Shown here piece after piece: positions 1-11,587 of a DNA stretch of 64,000 bases. Both the position numbers and the translations under genes were made by a program. The stretch's first letter is position 1; the number at the start of each line of letters is the position of its first letter. The notes beneath the pieces are model-generated. The model saw only the letters and a program-made list of their open reading frames with translations, was not told where the DNA came from and did not search any database. The DNA comes from Planococcus citri (taxonomy: Eukaryota > Arthropoda > Insecta > Hemiptera > Pseudococcidae): assembly GCF_950023065.1 (NCBI RefSeq), contig NC_088677.1, forward strand, positions 78,331,469-78,395,468, given 5' to 3'.

Positions 1-75
1 TAATTCTAACGTTTTTGGATTCTAGATTTTCGTTCGAATTGAATCGTTGTCCAAACATCGAGCTGAGCTGATAAA

Positions 76-3016
76 ATGACTGATTCCGTATCCGCAGTAT
101 AAGGGTAAGGTGCCCGAATGTCGACCAGTCGCCTAAATCCGACCACAAGCCTATCTCGCCCACTAATGCCTTGAAAATTCGGGAAAAAATATTTTCGTAT
201 GTATTTTTCACAGAAAAAACGATTAAGACCAAAATCACAACCCAAAAGCCAAAACTCGCGAAAATATAGCTGAAAAACGAAATTCAAAAAGTCAAAATTA
301 ACTTTTCCCGCAACTTCAATCGCCTGTTGCGCAAATGTGTGATTTCTCGTGAAAAAAGTTTTAATTATTTTTTAAAGTACAAAGTTCGACGAATAAAAGC
401 CGATAATCAGTTTTTGGATCGATGAAAGGTAAGTCCGATAAATTTTCCATCAAATTTATTTTCATCGAGTGCCCTAATTCCGACCACCAATGATTTGGCT
501 ATATATTTGAAATTTTTATTTTCCTGGATTTTCGAAAAAAATGCCAAAACGTAAAAAATGGTGTGCTGATGCAATGAACAAAGCTGTAAAAGCTGTAAGA
601 AAACGAGAATAAGGGTATTTAAAAGCATCTAAACAATTTCCAAGTGTTTCAAATGGGGACATGAGATTTGTGATGCGGGGTCAGAAAAATGTAAAAAAAA
701 ATTGAATATTTGTTCCCCTTTGCTTAAATAATTAATTGCCTTTCTATTTGTGTCATTTCAATTAATAAACAACGATGTTGACATATTATTTACCATCTTT
801 TTTTCAATTTTTTTGGGGTGGTCGGAATTAGGATACCATTTTTGCGATTTTCAATTTTCTCACTTTTTGGAAAAAACGCCATGAAAAATCAGCGGGGGGG
901 TTTTAGGTTTAGTGACTTTAGGGCATTAAACTAGAGGCATGTGGCTATCATTTGAGCCATTGTGCGCGAACCTAGGTCAATTACAGGTCTTTTTATTCCA
1001 AAAATAAACTAGGTGGTCGACATTCGGGCACCTTACCCTTACGACCTGGCCTATCCGAGCCCTATAACACTGAAAGAAATCTCATCCATCGCAGTAGTTG
1101 CAGAATTATGGCGTAGGGAAATCGACGCATATCTTGAAAGTAATAATTTGTACAAATTTAATTTGACTCAACACATTCGTCTGAGAAATCGAATCCCCGA
1201 TATGCCATCGACAATTTACAATCAACTATCCAACTATATCGTCACGTTTAGAAAATCGATCGAGAAATGGGCGTGGTATCATTGTTACAAAGTTTTCATC
1301 TCACCGGATGCCACCAACGATAAGTGTTTTAATGACATATTGAATCATTTTCACGATTTCGCATGGGACTGGAATGGCGCTATTCATTACGTTCGTACAG
1401 CCAGAAGGATGCTGCAGTGCGATCGATTCTCTCTCGAGGAGAAACTCGGAATTGCTTGTCTGTATTGTTTCGAAGATGATGATATCAGACGGATTTGGCC
1501 TTCTCTCAGCACGAAGATAAATTTTGAGAAATTTGCGTTTTATGAATTTCCACAATTGTTCTACTGGGCGAACAAACTACGCATGCCAGTACCTCATTCG
1601 TGTTATTATCGATATAATTATTATTATGATCCATCATCTATAAATAGAATTCTCAATTGGGGCACACCTCATAACCGGTCATCTCTGGAGTATTTTTGGA
1701 AAAGAGTGGTACCTTTTGATGAGCAGTGGCGAACAGTAGTTATCTTTGTGTGTGTGGAACGCGTCGAATTATTCGCTAGGTTCATTTTACCACAATTCAG
1801 CGAACGCCAACTGGAAGCGTTTCTCGCTGAACGTGCTTCTGGTTTGATATTTAATCTTTTGATGTGTGATTTGGGACGATGTAGCGTTCTTCCTACTTGG
1901 ATGTATATCAGAAACAAGATCAGTGGAGATCAATTCCATAAGCTGATTATGAACCTGCTGGTAGTGGAGGTTAAGGATGGCCTCATTGAAGAATCGTGGA
2001 AACTTTGTCGTGAGATATGGTACAGTGCTCCTCAGCATATCAAACAACCGGTATTTGATTATTTGTTGTTGGAACCGTCGTCGTTTCTCAGATTCAGATG
2101 GGCAATTGAGCCATCAAAACCGAGACAAATGAAATTGCTAATCGCTGTATTACACGATGCCACTTTTGAGCAGAAAAGCGCATTTTGGCACAAGCATTGG
2201 CGTGCTTTGATCCGCGGCGCTGTAATCGATGATTTACTCGAAATGACGACTTTGTGCTTCCGAAACGAAGACGAAATAAGTTTATTTAAAAACGACATCA
2301 TGTGCGAGTATGAAAGTATCAAATCTTATTACAAAGCGTGCCTAAAAGAAGGTTGTTTCGATAACTTGATCGAGTATTTAGGTTTTTGCTGCGTTGACGA
2401 AGAAAAAAGAAGGCAACTGAAACAGCGATTACTACGTGAATATTTTGGTTCGAAGGTCAACGACCGGCTGTATCACGCATTCAAACCGCTGAATAAGTTC
2501 ATCGATGGTGCTTTTGAACGGAACGATGATCGCGTTGAATTTAAAAATCAATTTACCTCATATACCGAACAGTTTCTAGTCAAGTGTATTCGCGATGGAA
2601 ACTTCATTCTTCCTATGGAATTCGTTGATACTTTTGTTTCGGGGCTACCGATAATTGGGCCGTTGAAAACCCGTTTATTTGATTATTTCAAAGAGCAACT
2701 GATTGATGGTTGGTTTCGTACTATTCAGCATGTGAATATCGATCATGTACGAAGAATTTTGATCTGGTTGTTGGGTAAAGAAGACGAAGTTACTATGTTC
2801 AAGAAATCGTTACCAGTGGATGATATTTTACGTAACATCGTGCAGTTGAAACCGAGAAAGAAAGGTGCAAGGAGAGGTCGTGGCAGAAAACGCGAAAAAA
2901 TCCATTGCAAGCTCGATAATTTTTTGAAGTGGTATTTTAACGAAGATGATGAACAAATTGATAGTTTTAAACAGCGGTTTCCTAATGAATTAAAGTTTTT
3001 GCCGCCTCGTTCATAG
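76..3016 (+). CDS. Multicopy family of unknown function, copy 1 (split by a pogo-like insertion)
   Basis: The ATG at 76 opens MTDSVSAV, matching the MTETVSNV start of copy 3. The frame meets TAA at the edge of the transposon at 102..1039 and resumes at 1042 (DLAYPSPITLKEIS). Dropping the element and one TA target copy gives join(76..101,1042..3016), 666 aa. Splicing from a GTATAAG donor at 97 to the AG at 1011-1012 would instead give 76..96 plus 1013..3016 in frame, 674 aa. Family blocks seen are DWNGAIHYVRTARRML, RRIWPS, FARFILPQ, WMYIRNK and CFRNEDEISLFK. The tail adds about 150 residues absent from copy 3 and a basic patch (RKKGARRGRGRKR) that could be a nuclear signal. No signal peptide or membrane segment is apparent. 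The 1975-bp main exon has no stop. Function unknown. Whether it is expressed depends on how the insertion is handled. Confidence 0.72.
102..1039 (+). mobile_element. pogo-like (Tc1/mariner group) deletion-derivative transposon
   Basis: The ends are inverted repeats of about 26 bp (AGGGTAAGGTGCCC at the left, its reverse complement at the right), flanked by TA at 100-101 and 1040-1041, the duplication expected for Tc1/mariner-pogo elements. The paralogues lack this DNA, which confirms the insertion. Inner copies of the end motif (CTAATTCCGACCACC near 473, its complement near 819) lie inside. The centre keeps a remnant of a pogo transposase N-terminus (541..705). The catalytic part is gone, so it is non-autonomous. 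Confidence 0.85.
541..705 (+). pseudogene. Remnant of pogo transposase Psq-type HTH
   Basis: Translation gives MPKRKKWCADAMNKAVKAV, then a TAA at 610, then GYLKASKQFPSVS. This matches the usual start of pogo/Tigger transposases (basic start, then a helix ending in A(V/I)xAV(R/K)xxE, then GY..A...F). One stop replaces the codon before GY, the HTH is cut short, and no DDE domain follows. Assignment rests on pattern recall of the Psq HTH. Confidence 0.65.
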
Positions 3017-4946
3017 AGAATTGTGCGGTTCTTGAAATTGTGACTGGTTTTTGTAATTTATTTCGTGTTTGATTTATTCTGTTGTAAATTGCATACAATA
3101 TAAGATCTCTTTTTGATGGATTAAAGCCGGTTTTAATTTTTTTCAGGTCTCAAAAATTTCTTTTTTAGTTTTTTTTTTTTCAAATCTTGTGCCCACTTTG
3201 AAAGTATTTGCGCAATTTCTGTCATTTTTCAACCGGCTATAACTGCACTGCCTTTAGCTAAAATTGACGAAATCTCGCTTTATGCCAAACGTTCTGCTTT
3301 TGTCAAAATTGCTAGCCAAGAGTTGTAAAAAATTCCAAACACATCGCAATTTTTTTCCAAAAAATTTCCGAAAGTGTTCGCATTGCTCTCAAAAAATTGC
3401 GAAAAAACTTCGCTTTTTTGCTGAAATTGTCATAAAATCTCGCTTTTTGCCAACATACATAATATTCAAAAAAGGCAGTTTTTTACCCAAAAATTGCAAA
3501 AAAAAGTTTGCTTTTTTAACAAAAACTACAATAAAATCTCATTTTTTCGACAAAAACTACCACTTTTTACAAGTAATTTTCAAAAGTCGTGTTTTTAGAC
3601 AAAAATTAACAAAAATAATCTTTTGGCGATTATTGTTTTTTTTTTTGAATAAATCAATTATTTTTACATATGTAGGTCAAATTGTGTAGATTTCAGTTCA
3701 ATATTAGGATGATTTTTAAAAATGTAAAAAATGAAATATTGACTGACTCATCCTGTAACTTCGAAATTTTCTCCGAAATAATCACATTTCTGTCATTTAT
3801 CACTATTCAACAGTCAATTAATTGACATTTTTACGTTTCTTTTTTCAGAAATTTTGAACATTTTGCCTTTTGAAAAAACAATTGATTACCAGGAAAAATT
3901 ACGAGAAAATCCCCGCCCCCCATTTCAACTTCTTGGTCGAATTGATGTGGAATGACAAATGACTCGATTACATTTTCACAAGTAGTATTATATCCACTCA
4001 TTCCGAGTACTGAGAGGTGCAGTCTCAAATCTGACTTCATATTCGTCATCGGCGTGGTCGTTTCATACGAAAACGACACTAATATCGACATTTTACCCCA
4101 ACTTCAAAATTGGGGGTGGGGGTGCTCCTGCAACCCCAATTGGGGCCTGGAAAAACCAAAACTCGCCAGATATGATTTCTTCATGCCTTCATTAGTTAGT
4201 ATACAAAATTTCATCCGAAAATGTAAATTTCTCGTATTTCAATGAATTTTTATTGGAAAGTCGATATTTTGAAAGGGGGGTGAGCCCAAAATAAGCGCCT
4301 GGGGGGTTGGGGAAATTGCACATTTCTCATCTACGATACCAACACTACCCAAAAATGCAATTTCCCCACACATTCCTCGAATGATTTACAGACCCAAAAT
4401 TGGCCTCATTTGGGTGCCAATCTCGAAAATAAGCGGGTCCAGCGCTGCAGCGCTGGGGAAATTGCATTTTCAGCAAGAGCTCGTCCGTAAGCCCATTTCC
4501 CGCCCTAAACATTTCACATTCCCGATTTGATTTACAGAATCGCTTTTTTAGCTTTTAGCTTTAAACTTTCGGCTTTAAACTTTTAGCTGATTCACCATCA
4601 ACCTACGAAAAAAAGGAAATTGAGTACAAAATACATCAGGTAAATTGATTTTGTTATTAGTGATACATTCATTAGGTAGGTATTAGGATTATTTTTTTTT
4701 TTCATTTCATTAAATCGCACTAAAATAAAATTGAATGAAATTTTTCATTTTTTTTGTTTCCTCTGAATTCAGAAAATTCAAATCTGCAAAAAAGCCTTTG
4801 AAAAACCCCCCAAAAAAATGAAACTTTTGGCTAGCTTTCAGCTTGAAAAAATGTAGCTTGCAAACTTTCAGCTTTTGGCTTAGTGCAAAAATCTGCCCAG
4901 CTTTCGGCTAGTTTTTCATCCCTATAGAATACGAACATCATCTGAC
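3017..4946. other. AT-rich intergenic DNA with low-complexity tracts
   Basis: After copy 1 there is a tract of degenerate CAAAAATTGC-type words (about 3170-3660) whose long reading frames have biased Lys/Phe/Ser composition. The stretch 4540-4920 is built from AGCTTT/AAACTTTCGG words and ends TTTTTCATCCCT, resembling a decayed end of the AGCTTT-rich TIR elements at 4947 and 23115. I see no gene. Confidence 0.6.
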
Positions 4947-5258
4947 CAGGGATGGAAAGCTGAGAATGATGAAACTTTTGGTATTTGGCTTTAGCTTTCA
5001 AAAATCTCAAACTTCCTCAGCTTTCAGCTTTTCAAATATTTTTTAATGAGGTGAATAGAAAGGAAAATGGAAACTCACAACCACAATGAAAAAATAACAC
5101 GAGAAAACAAGTAAAATGTGAAAATCAAAGAAGAATTCGAACAGAAACGGAACCAAATGAATTTGTAAAAAACCTCAAAGATAGCTGAATAAATAAAGCT
5201 TTTAGCTTTCAAAAATCCCAAACGACCTCTGCTTTCAACTTTTTGCTTTCCATCCCTG
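4947..5258. mobile_element. Short TIR element with AGCTTT-rich interior
   Basis: It begins CAGGGATGGAAAGC and ends with the complement GCTTTCCATCCCTG. The interior is largely repeats of AGCTTTCA-like words. It resembles the hAT-type elements elsewhere in the window (CAG start, word-repeat interior), and a related copy lies at 23115..23453. I could not find a matching 8-bp target duplication. Confidence 0.6.
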
Positions 5259-5450
5259 TAGGTATCTGATAGGTAATCGAAAATTTCAATTGTTATAAAC
5301 AATTCATTTTTCAAGCATCGATAGCTCTTTTATTAAAATTTCTTCATAATTTATGTGTTTGAAATCTAAAATTTTTGCTGCCAAGTAGGTAGGTAGGTAG
5401 TAAATCGGTGTTTAAAAATTTATGCAAGAAATGAAATTCATGTATATAAA

Positions 5451-6186
5451 TAGGGCAAAACGCCCTGACGTCACAAGGTGTATAAATGGTGGTATCTCTT
5501 GATTCCCCTTACATATTGTGGGCTACATGCTAGTGATTGTTCTGTCCACTTTGCATTTTGATATGCCAAAACTTTCAAACCATCTCGAGGATCCCATTAT
5601 TTTATGGCTCTAAATTGTAGAGGATTTTGTCCTCTTTCCAAAGGTACTAAATTTTTTGAAATCCGCAAAAGTCTTCCTTGAGGAAATTGACTTAAGGAGC
5701 AGAAAAATGCGGCAAAATTGAACTCATTGTTCTATCAGCTTTGCACTTTGCGGTGGCAGAACTTTTAAACCATCTCGAGGACCCCATTATTTTATGGCTC
5801 TAAATTGTAGAGGATTTTGTCCTCTTTCCAACGGTACTATATTTTTTGAAATCCTCAATAGTCTTTCTTGAGAAAATTGACTTAACGAGCTGAAAAATGT
5901 AGCCAATTCAACATATTTATTTTTCTGTACACTTTGAACTTTGAGGAGACAGAACTTTTAAACCATCTCGAGGACCCCATTATTTTATGGCTCTAAATTG
6001 TAGAGGATTTTGTCCTCTTTCCAACGGTACTACATTTTTTGAAATCCGCAAAGGCCTTCCTCGAGAAAAGTGACTTGACGAGCTGAAATGTAGAAGTAAA
6101 CGGCATTGTTTACAGCTAGACTTGTAAGGTTTAGCCCACGAAACCAAGGGTGCAAGTATGCAACCTGAAATTCGCGTTTTGCCCTA
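5451..6186. mobile_element. TIR element carrying three ~191-bp tandem repeats
   Basis: The ends are TAGGGCAAAACGC and its reverse complement, with TAAA on both outer sides (or a TA duplication if the outer TA is excluded). Inside, a unit of about 190-193 bp beginning CCATCTCGAGG is repeated at 5580, 5770 and 5963, each containing the same GGATTTTGTCCTCTTTCC block. No coding region is visible, so it is probably non-autonomous. Confidence 0.7.
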
Positions 6187-6349
6187 TAAATTTTTCATTT
6201 TTTTTGTAAACCTTAGCCTTGATACCTTAAATGAAAACTGAAACTGAAACTGAAATACATACGTACCTACGTGAAACTAAAAAAGTAAAAACTGAAAACC
6301 GAAACTGAAAAAAACAAAACCTACCAGTTCCGGTTTCATCACTAGTGCT

Positions 6350-6910
6350 CAGTGTTGTCAGTTTTAAACAGTACCGTATGTTTAAAACGTTTAAAACACT
6401 GTTTTAAACGTCGAGAAAAAAACAGACAGTGTTTAAAACAAAATTCTGTTTAAAATGGTTTTTTTTGTTTTAAACAAGTTTTTTTTTCAACTCCAATTTC
6501 CTAAAAAAAACACGTTTTTTTTTCAATTTCTCGTTGAAAAAGTAGTGAAATTGAAGAAACTGAATTTTTAGATTTTCATTCTTCTTCCTAAACTTTTTTT
6601 AAAGGCAAATATTTTGTTTTTTGATTTCAATTTTTTAATATTTCTTGAGCCTTATAGCTATTTTATGACGTCACATTTCACATTTTAAAAGTTGATGACT
6701 GGATAACGTAAATTTGAAAAACTGAATCCAAAACAAATGAATTTCTGTTAAAAACGTGTTTAAAACACATTTTAAACATGTTTAAAACACGTTTAAAACA
6801 CATGAGAATCCAGCAGTTTAAAACCCTGTTTTAAACAAAAAAAACGTTTTAAACAAAAAAAACCGTTTGTTTTGTCTTTTTTAAAAAAAACCGTTTTTTT
6901 TCCAACACTG
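6350..6910. mobile_element. hAT-type MITE with TTTAAAC-array interior
   Basis: It starts CAGTGTTG and ends CAACACTG. The 8-bp target duplication CTAGTGCT is present at 6342..6349 and 6911..6918. Both features are diagnostic of the hAT superfamily. Much of the interior consists of TTTAAAC/GTTTAAAAC words. There is no transposase. It sits in the upstream region of copy 2. Confidence 0.88.
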
Positions 6911-7590
6911 CTAGTGCTCTCTATCCACGTGTTTACAGAGTTTAGTGAAGTCCCTGAAGTCCCTCTGACGGCTGACACGCTCTGACACAGAACAGCACAT
7001 GGATACCTCACTGATAAGAACTAGGAAGTGTCCTTTGAAACTAGTTTTTAAGTGTGCGTTGAATTTTCAATTTTTTCCCTGTTTGTTGCAAATGAACTTT
7101 CCAAGAAAATTTCTGGCCAATATTGGAGTACTGACCGGTAAACATTTTGTAATCGGAGAAATGTATACAGACTAGATATATAATGTTGGTTTGAAATGAT
7201 ATCAGTACCTATAATTTTTCTCGTGTAACCCAAACAACTCGCTCTAAAAAATGCTGTATGGTATGTTTTAGCAAGCTCAGCATTTTCACCTCCTTGTGCT
7301 GGTCAGTTTTGAAACTTGAAAGCATAGCTGATTTTGAATGAATAGGTTCCTTCGTTATTCTGTTTCAAATGCCACAAGAAACTCAATTCCTTCATTTACT
7401 TCAATGGTAAGAGTCGTTTTTTGTAATTATGTACTAGTACAAGTAGGCACATGTACCTACCTACATTACCTTGCATGATGATAAACATTATGTTACTCTA
7501 TCATAATTTTGACATTTTTTGATTTCAGAATCGCTGTTCGATGAATTATTGATCTCGCCAATAACAATTGTATCAACTCCGGAATATAAA

Positions 7591-9348
7591 ATGACCGAAA
7601 CCGTACCCAATAAGATATTCGACGTTGCTTGTCCAAACCCTTTGAAATTGCAAGAAATCTCATCTTTGGCAATCGTTGAAGAGCTATTGCGAAGGCGAAT
7701 CCGTTTGTATCTCGAGCAGCCTATAGGGAGATCAGTATACTACTTGATTTCTGGAATTGTGCTCGAAGATATGCTTCCTAATATGCCACGAAGGATTTAC
7801 GACTGCCTCAATAAATATATCACCAGAGAAAGAAATGCAATTGGGGACTGGTTACGTGACCACATGTTCAAAGTATTCAAGACTGATTATGAAGGTTGTG
7901 TCGAAATTTTAAGCATGTTCGATGATTTCGCATTGGACTGGAATGGTACCATTCATCAGGTGCGCACAGCCAAACGAATGCTGCTGTGCGATCGAATCGG
8001 TATTGACGTAAAATTCAGGATCGCTTGTTTGTACTGCTTGGAAGACGACATCAAACGGATTTGGCCATCAGTCAGTTCGACGATTCAACCGCATGACTCC
8101 TGTGTTTATCTTCATACAGAGGTGTACTACTGGACCCGCTTTCTTAGAAACGAACCGTTTGAGATTCCTGATGGTGCATATTATATTGATGAACCCATCG
8201 ATGAAATGATGCTTTATGGAGGTGCATTAAAGATGAACTATTCGTGTGCACTGTTCTTTTGGAATCGCATACCCTTGGAAAGGCAGTCACACTCTGTCAT
8301 TCGCATCATGTCAGACACCGTTCCGAAGTTATTCGCCAGGTTTATTTTACCAAAATTAAACGAACAGCAACTCGAAGAATTTATCCGTCAAAGAGGCAAG
8401 CACTTGATACGAACACAGTTGATGAGTAATGAACGTAAGGATAGAGACCTTGTTCTTCCAATACTCTCTAAATTTAAAGCAGTCAAATTTCACTGCTTAG
8501 CAGTCACGACATTTTGCCTTTTTAAAGCAGTAGTTTTTTTTACTGCAAAACAGTGAAAAATTACTGAATTGGTCAGTCAAAATGATTTTTTACTGACCAA
8601 TTCAGTAATTTTTCACTGTTTTGCAGTAAAAAAAACTACTGCTTTAAAAAGGCAAAATGTCGTGACTGCTAAGCAGTGAAATTGACTGTTTCAAATTTAG
8701 AGAGTATGGATGTACATTAGAAACAAGATCGATAAAAGCACGTTCAACGCTCTAATCGTGAAATTTCTATCAGCAGAAAGGAACGATTTTGAACCCAAAA
8801 AACGACTTAAATATCAAAGCGAAGTATCTTTATGCTGCGAGATATGGAATAGTGCTGCTCAGAGTTTAAAACAGTCCATATTCGATGATATATTGCTCGA
8901 GGGTAAATGGCTTTCTGAACCGCGTCATTTTCAAACGGCGCCCAAAGAAACGAGATTCTTAATGACAATACTGTCGGATGCTAGTTTTAAAGAGAGAAGC
9001 GCATTTTGGAGCAGACATTGGTCTTCTGTGATCTTGGGCGTGTGTGTAGAAGATTTACTCGAAATAATGAAATTGTGCTTCAAGAACGAGGAGGAAATAG
9101 CTTTATTCAAGGAAAACACCTAGTTTAAATTTGAGAATATCAAGCCAGTTCTCATATTCATGCTGGGGCCTGGTTACGTTCATCCTGGTTTTCGCGAAGT
9201 CAATAGATTCTTGTCTTTTTGCAATTCGGACCCGTTAAAAAGAAGGGAAATGAAACAGCGATTTTTGAATGATCCGAATAATGGTATTTTCGATTCGTCA
9301 TCTGAAAGCGAGAAATTGGCGAATGAGTTTTTGAATGATGATGTCTAA
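7591..9348 (+). pseudogene. Multicopy family of unknown function, copy 2 (disrupted)
   Basis: It starts at the ATG matching copy 3 (MTETVPNKIFDVACPNP) and is a close full-length relative of it. Two lesions break it. A 241-bp palindromic MITE lies after codon ATA at 8461, and a TAG at 9121 stands where copy 3 has TTG (after FKENT). Removing the MITE and one TA restores the frame into WMYIRNKIDKSTF. The frame reopens after the TAG (FENIKP to ELANEFLNDDV-like text) and ends at 9348. An AATAAA lies at 9475..9480. The leader appears spliced: a GTAAAC donor near 7138 and a TTTGATTTCAG acceptor ending at 7528. Function unknown. Confidence 0.88.
8464..8704. mobile_element. Palindromic MITE, TA target duplication
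   Basis: Both ends read CTCTCTAAATTT inward and the arms match for about 110 bp each, so the element is almost a single hairpin. TA flanks it at 8462-8463 and 8705-8706. Copy 3 has the uninterrupted site CCAATATGGATG, so insertion at TA is shown directly. This fits a Tc1/mariner-mobilised MITE. It also contains direct and inverted CAGTAAAAAA/ACTGCTT words. It disrupts copy 2. Confidence 0.9.
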
Positions 9349-10452
9349 AAAATGCAGATAGGTACCCAAGTTTACTGATAGCAATTAAACTCATCTACAA
9401 TTGAAGAATGTTCACCACTTTTTTTTTACTCTTATGAATTTTCTATGTCTATATTAATTGAGTTCAAGTGTGATAATAAATGCTACTGGTTACTTATTTC
9501 AATACCTATTCGTATTGTCATTTTTTAGAGGGTGTATTTTTTTGTGAAAGGATTTATCTCAAGAAGTTGAGCTGAAGTCGTTGTGGATTTGGGAAGAATT
9601 TCCTGAAAAGTTATTCGCTGGAAAAATTAGAACATTTTGAATCTTTAAATAACGGTGCCCAATTTTGTAGTCTGTTGAAGGAGGCACGAGGTGTGATACG
9701 TAAATTGTGTAATAGAGGTTTTAATGAAAAATGAAAAATTTGCTGAAAGTGTGATAACTAAAGGGTTCAAAACTGACGTGTATAGATTCTAGAAGGTAAA
9801 AAACAGGACGTCAACTAAATTTAAATTTTCTGCCCCAATCGTGTGAAATTTTGAATACTTTTAAAGGGCTTCTGAATTTTCAAAAATCTACATATTAAAC
9901 TCGACGTACAAAATTTTGCACGTTGGAGTATTTTTAGTGTTCATTTTCAATTATTTGAGATTAGGTTCGATTTTGCGTTGTAAAATTTGCATTTTTAGCG
10001 AAACAATCATAATAGCATGTATATTAATAGGATGATTTTGTTTCATGTTTTGTTCCAGGAGCATTTACGGATGAAGAATGAAAACAAATACATGTAAACG
10101 TAAGAATAGGTAAGTTACCTACTGCATTCGTACTTCAGTCCATTTTCAAATTTTCATAGGTACTTATATTATATGTTTTGTGAATCGCACTATATTCGAA
10201 TCAAATATTCGTTGTTTTATGAAAATCATAAAAACCGGATTCTTGAGAGATTTTTTTACCTGCATGTCCATTTAGATAATGTGCTAAATGTAGCTGAAAA
10301 AAAAGATTGGAGAAATCCGTAAATTCTGCATTTTTTTTCAGCTCATCATTTTTGAAATTATATAATTCATTACCTGGTTCCTTAAACAATTTCTAATTAT
10401 TTATTAATAATTCAGGAAAAAGAAAATAATTCAGCCCGAGCGAAGCGAGGCC
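9349..10452. other. Intergenic AT-rich DNA
   Basis: This holds the 3' flank of copy 2 and AT-rich DNA with no convincing coding content. At 10200-10390 there is sequence related to the hairpin at 28877..28997 (AAATTCTGCATTTTTT followed by TCATTTTTGAAATT). A GCCCGAGCGAAGCGAGG motif occurs at about 10434, just before the tandem repeat. Confidence 0.5.
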
Positions 10453-10840
10453 GGAACCCTCGAAAATTTACAATTCAAAAAGTAAGTAGAAATGCAACAT
10501 TTTTTAATGAGAAAAATTACCAAAAAAAAAAAAAAAAAATGGAAAATGCATTTTTATAAGTTCAAAATATCTTGAAAATTCAAGAGGAACTTTCTCGAAA
10601 AATCCTTGCTGTTACACAGAAATTGTCAAAATTCTTGCTAGCTCGAGTGGAACCCTTGAAAATTTACAATTCAAAAAAGGTAAGTAGAAAGCAACATTTT
10701 TTAATGAGAAAAATTACAAGAAAAAAAATGGAAAATGCACTTTTATAAGTTCAAAACATCTTGAAAATTCAAGAGGAACTTTCTCGAAAAATCCTTGCTG
10801 TTACACAGAAATTGTCAAAATTCTTGCTAGCTCGAATGAA
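10453..10840. repeat. Two-copy ~196-bp tandem repeat
   Basis: The block starting GGAACCCTCGAAAATTTAC at 10453 recurs at 10649 as GGAACCCTTGAAAATTTAC. Both copies continue through the same GTAAGTAGAAA, TTTTTAATGAG and CTTGCTGTTACACAG blocks and end at TTCTTGCTAGCTCGA. The first copy is preceded by the GAGCGAAGCGAGG motif that recurs in the window. Confidence 0.8.
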
Positions 10841-10847
10841 ATCCTTC

Positions 10848-11280
10848 CTATCGCCTTATTCTCCTTGTTTTTCTTGCCAGTGGACGCCCTGTGGTCGTCG
10901 TCGTCGTCGTCATCGCTGAACAGGTTGCGGTTGTGACCAACAAATCGCCTTCGTCGCATCTGTTGACGTTATGTTCGTTGAGGCGCTGAAAAAAATGTCA
11001 ACAATTTGGTTGAAATACTTACATAATATACCTATTTATTATCATATCGCGTTATTCTCGTACAGGTACAGCATAACCTACACCACTATGTTGACACGAA
11101 AATATCCTCCTTACTCACCGCGTTCAAAATATTATTTTTCGCTTGTTCGCTCCAGTCGATTTTACGTATCTTAATCTGAGCCCGACTGTAAATGGAACTG
11201 CAGGGAACGGCCGATGGCGGCGTAGGCGCTTTGGTATCGTCATTATCTTCGGAACAGGAATAGTACGAATCGCAATCCTC
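10848..11280 (-). CDS. Candidate two-exon gene fragment, unrecognised
   Basis: An exon at complement(11119..11280) is 162 nt, open in phase 0, and reads EDCDSYYSCSEDNDDTKAP through RKIDWSEQAKNNILNA. It has an AG acceptor just upstream and a strong GTGAGTAAGG donor. A TTTTTTTCAG acceptor 134 bp downstream opens a second exon at complement(10848..10985). Continuing in phase gives RLNEHNVNRC and a Thr run before a stop. Another frame of the same DNA gives a more protein-like acidic text (FSDDDDDDDHRASTGKKNK) if the AG 26 bp further on is used. The first exon is Ser/Asp-rich and looks intracellular. No family recognised, and the first exon and promoter were not found. Confidence 0.4.
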
Positions 11281-11587
11281 CTGCGGCTGCAACAGCGGGG
11301 TGCAAAAAATCAATACTACGAGTATATACTTGGATATCTACATGCAGTGTCGGATCTATTGGGGGGGGGGGGGGAAGTACGCGAAACACTTCAAAAGGGC
11401 CCATTCGAGAATAAGGCTCCCCCACTCCCCACTGCTCCTTTTTTTGCCATTCTGAAGTTTTTATTCTCAATTTTTTTCATCAAGTTGAAAGTTCAAGTGA
11501 GGTGCCCATCATTTACCTTGAGGACTCACATACAGGGGGGCCAGTATGCATTTGCGTACCAGCGTACATGTTAGATACGCCACTGGG

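Noticed and set aside
3264..3689. A 141-codon Lys/Phe/Ser-rich frame
   Set aside because: It lies in degenerate CAAAAATTGC repeats. The composition mirrors the repeat and there is no domain.
4947..5258. 8-bp target duplication around the AGCTTT-rich elements
   Set aside because: CATCTGAC on the left and TATCTGAT some bases off on the right are similar but not adjacent to the ends, so no duplication is claimed.
8464..8704. Long hairpin as a terminator or RNA gene
   Set aside because: Its TA duplication and the empty site in copy 3 show it is a MITE insertion.
11143..11574. A 143-codon plus-strand frame
   Set aside because: It crosses a long G-run and overlaps, on the opposite strand, the better-supported exon with splice sites at 11119..11280.
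11346..11579. Possible hAT element (CAGTGTCGGATCTA at the left, complement of CAGTGGCGTATCTA at the right)
   Set aside because: The ends are suggestive, but the flanking 8-mers do not match, so I did not list it as an element.
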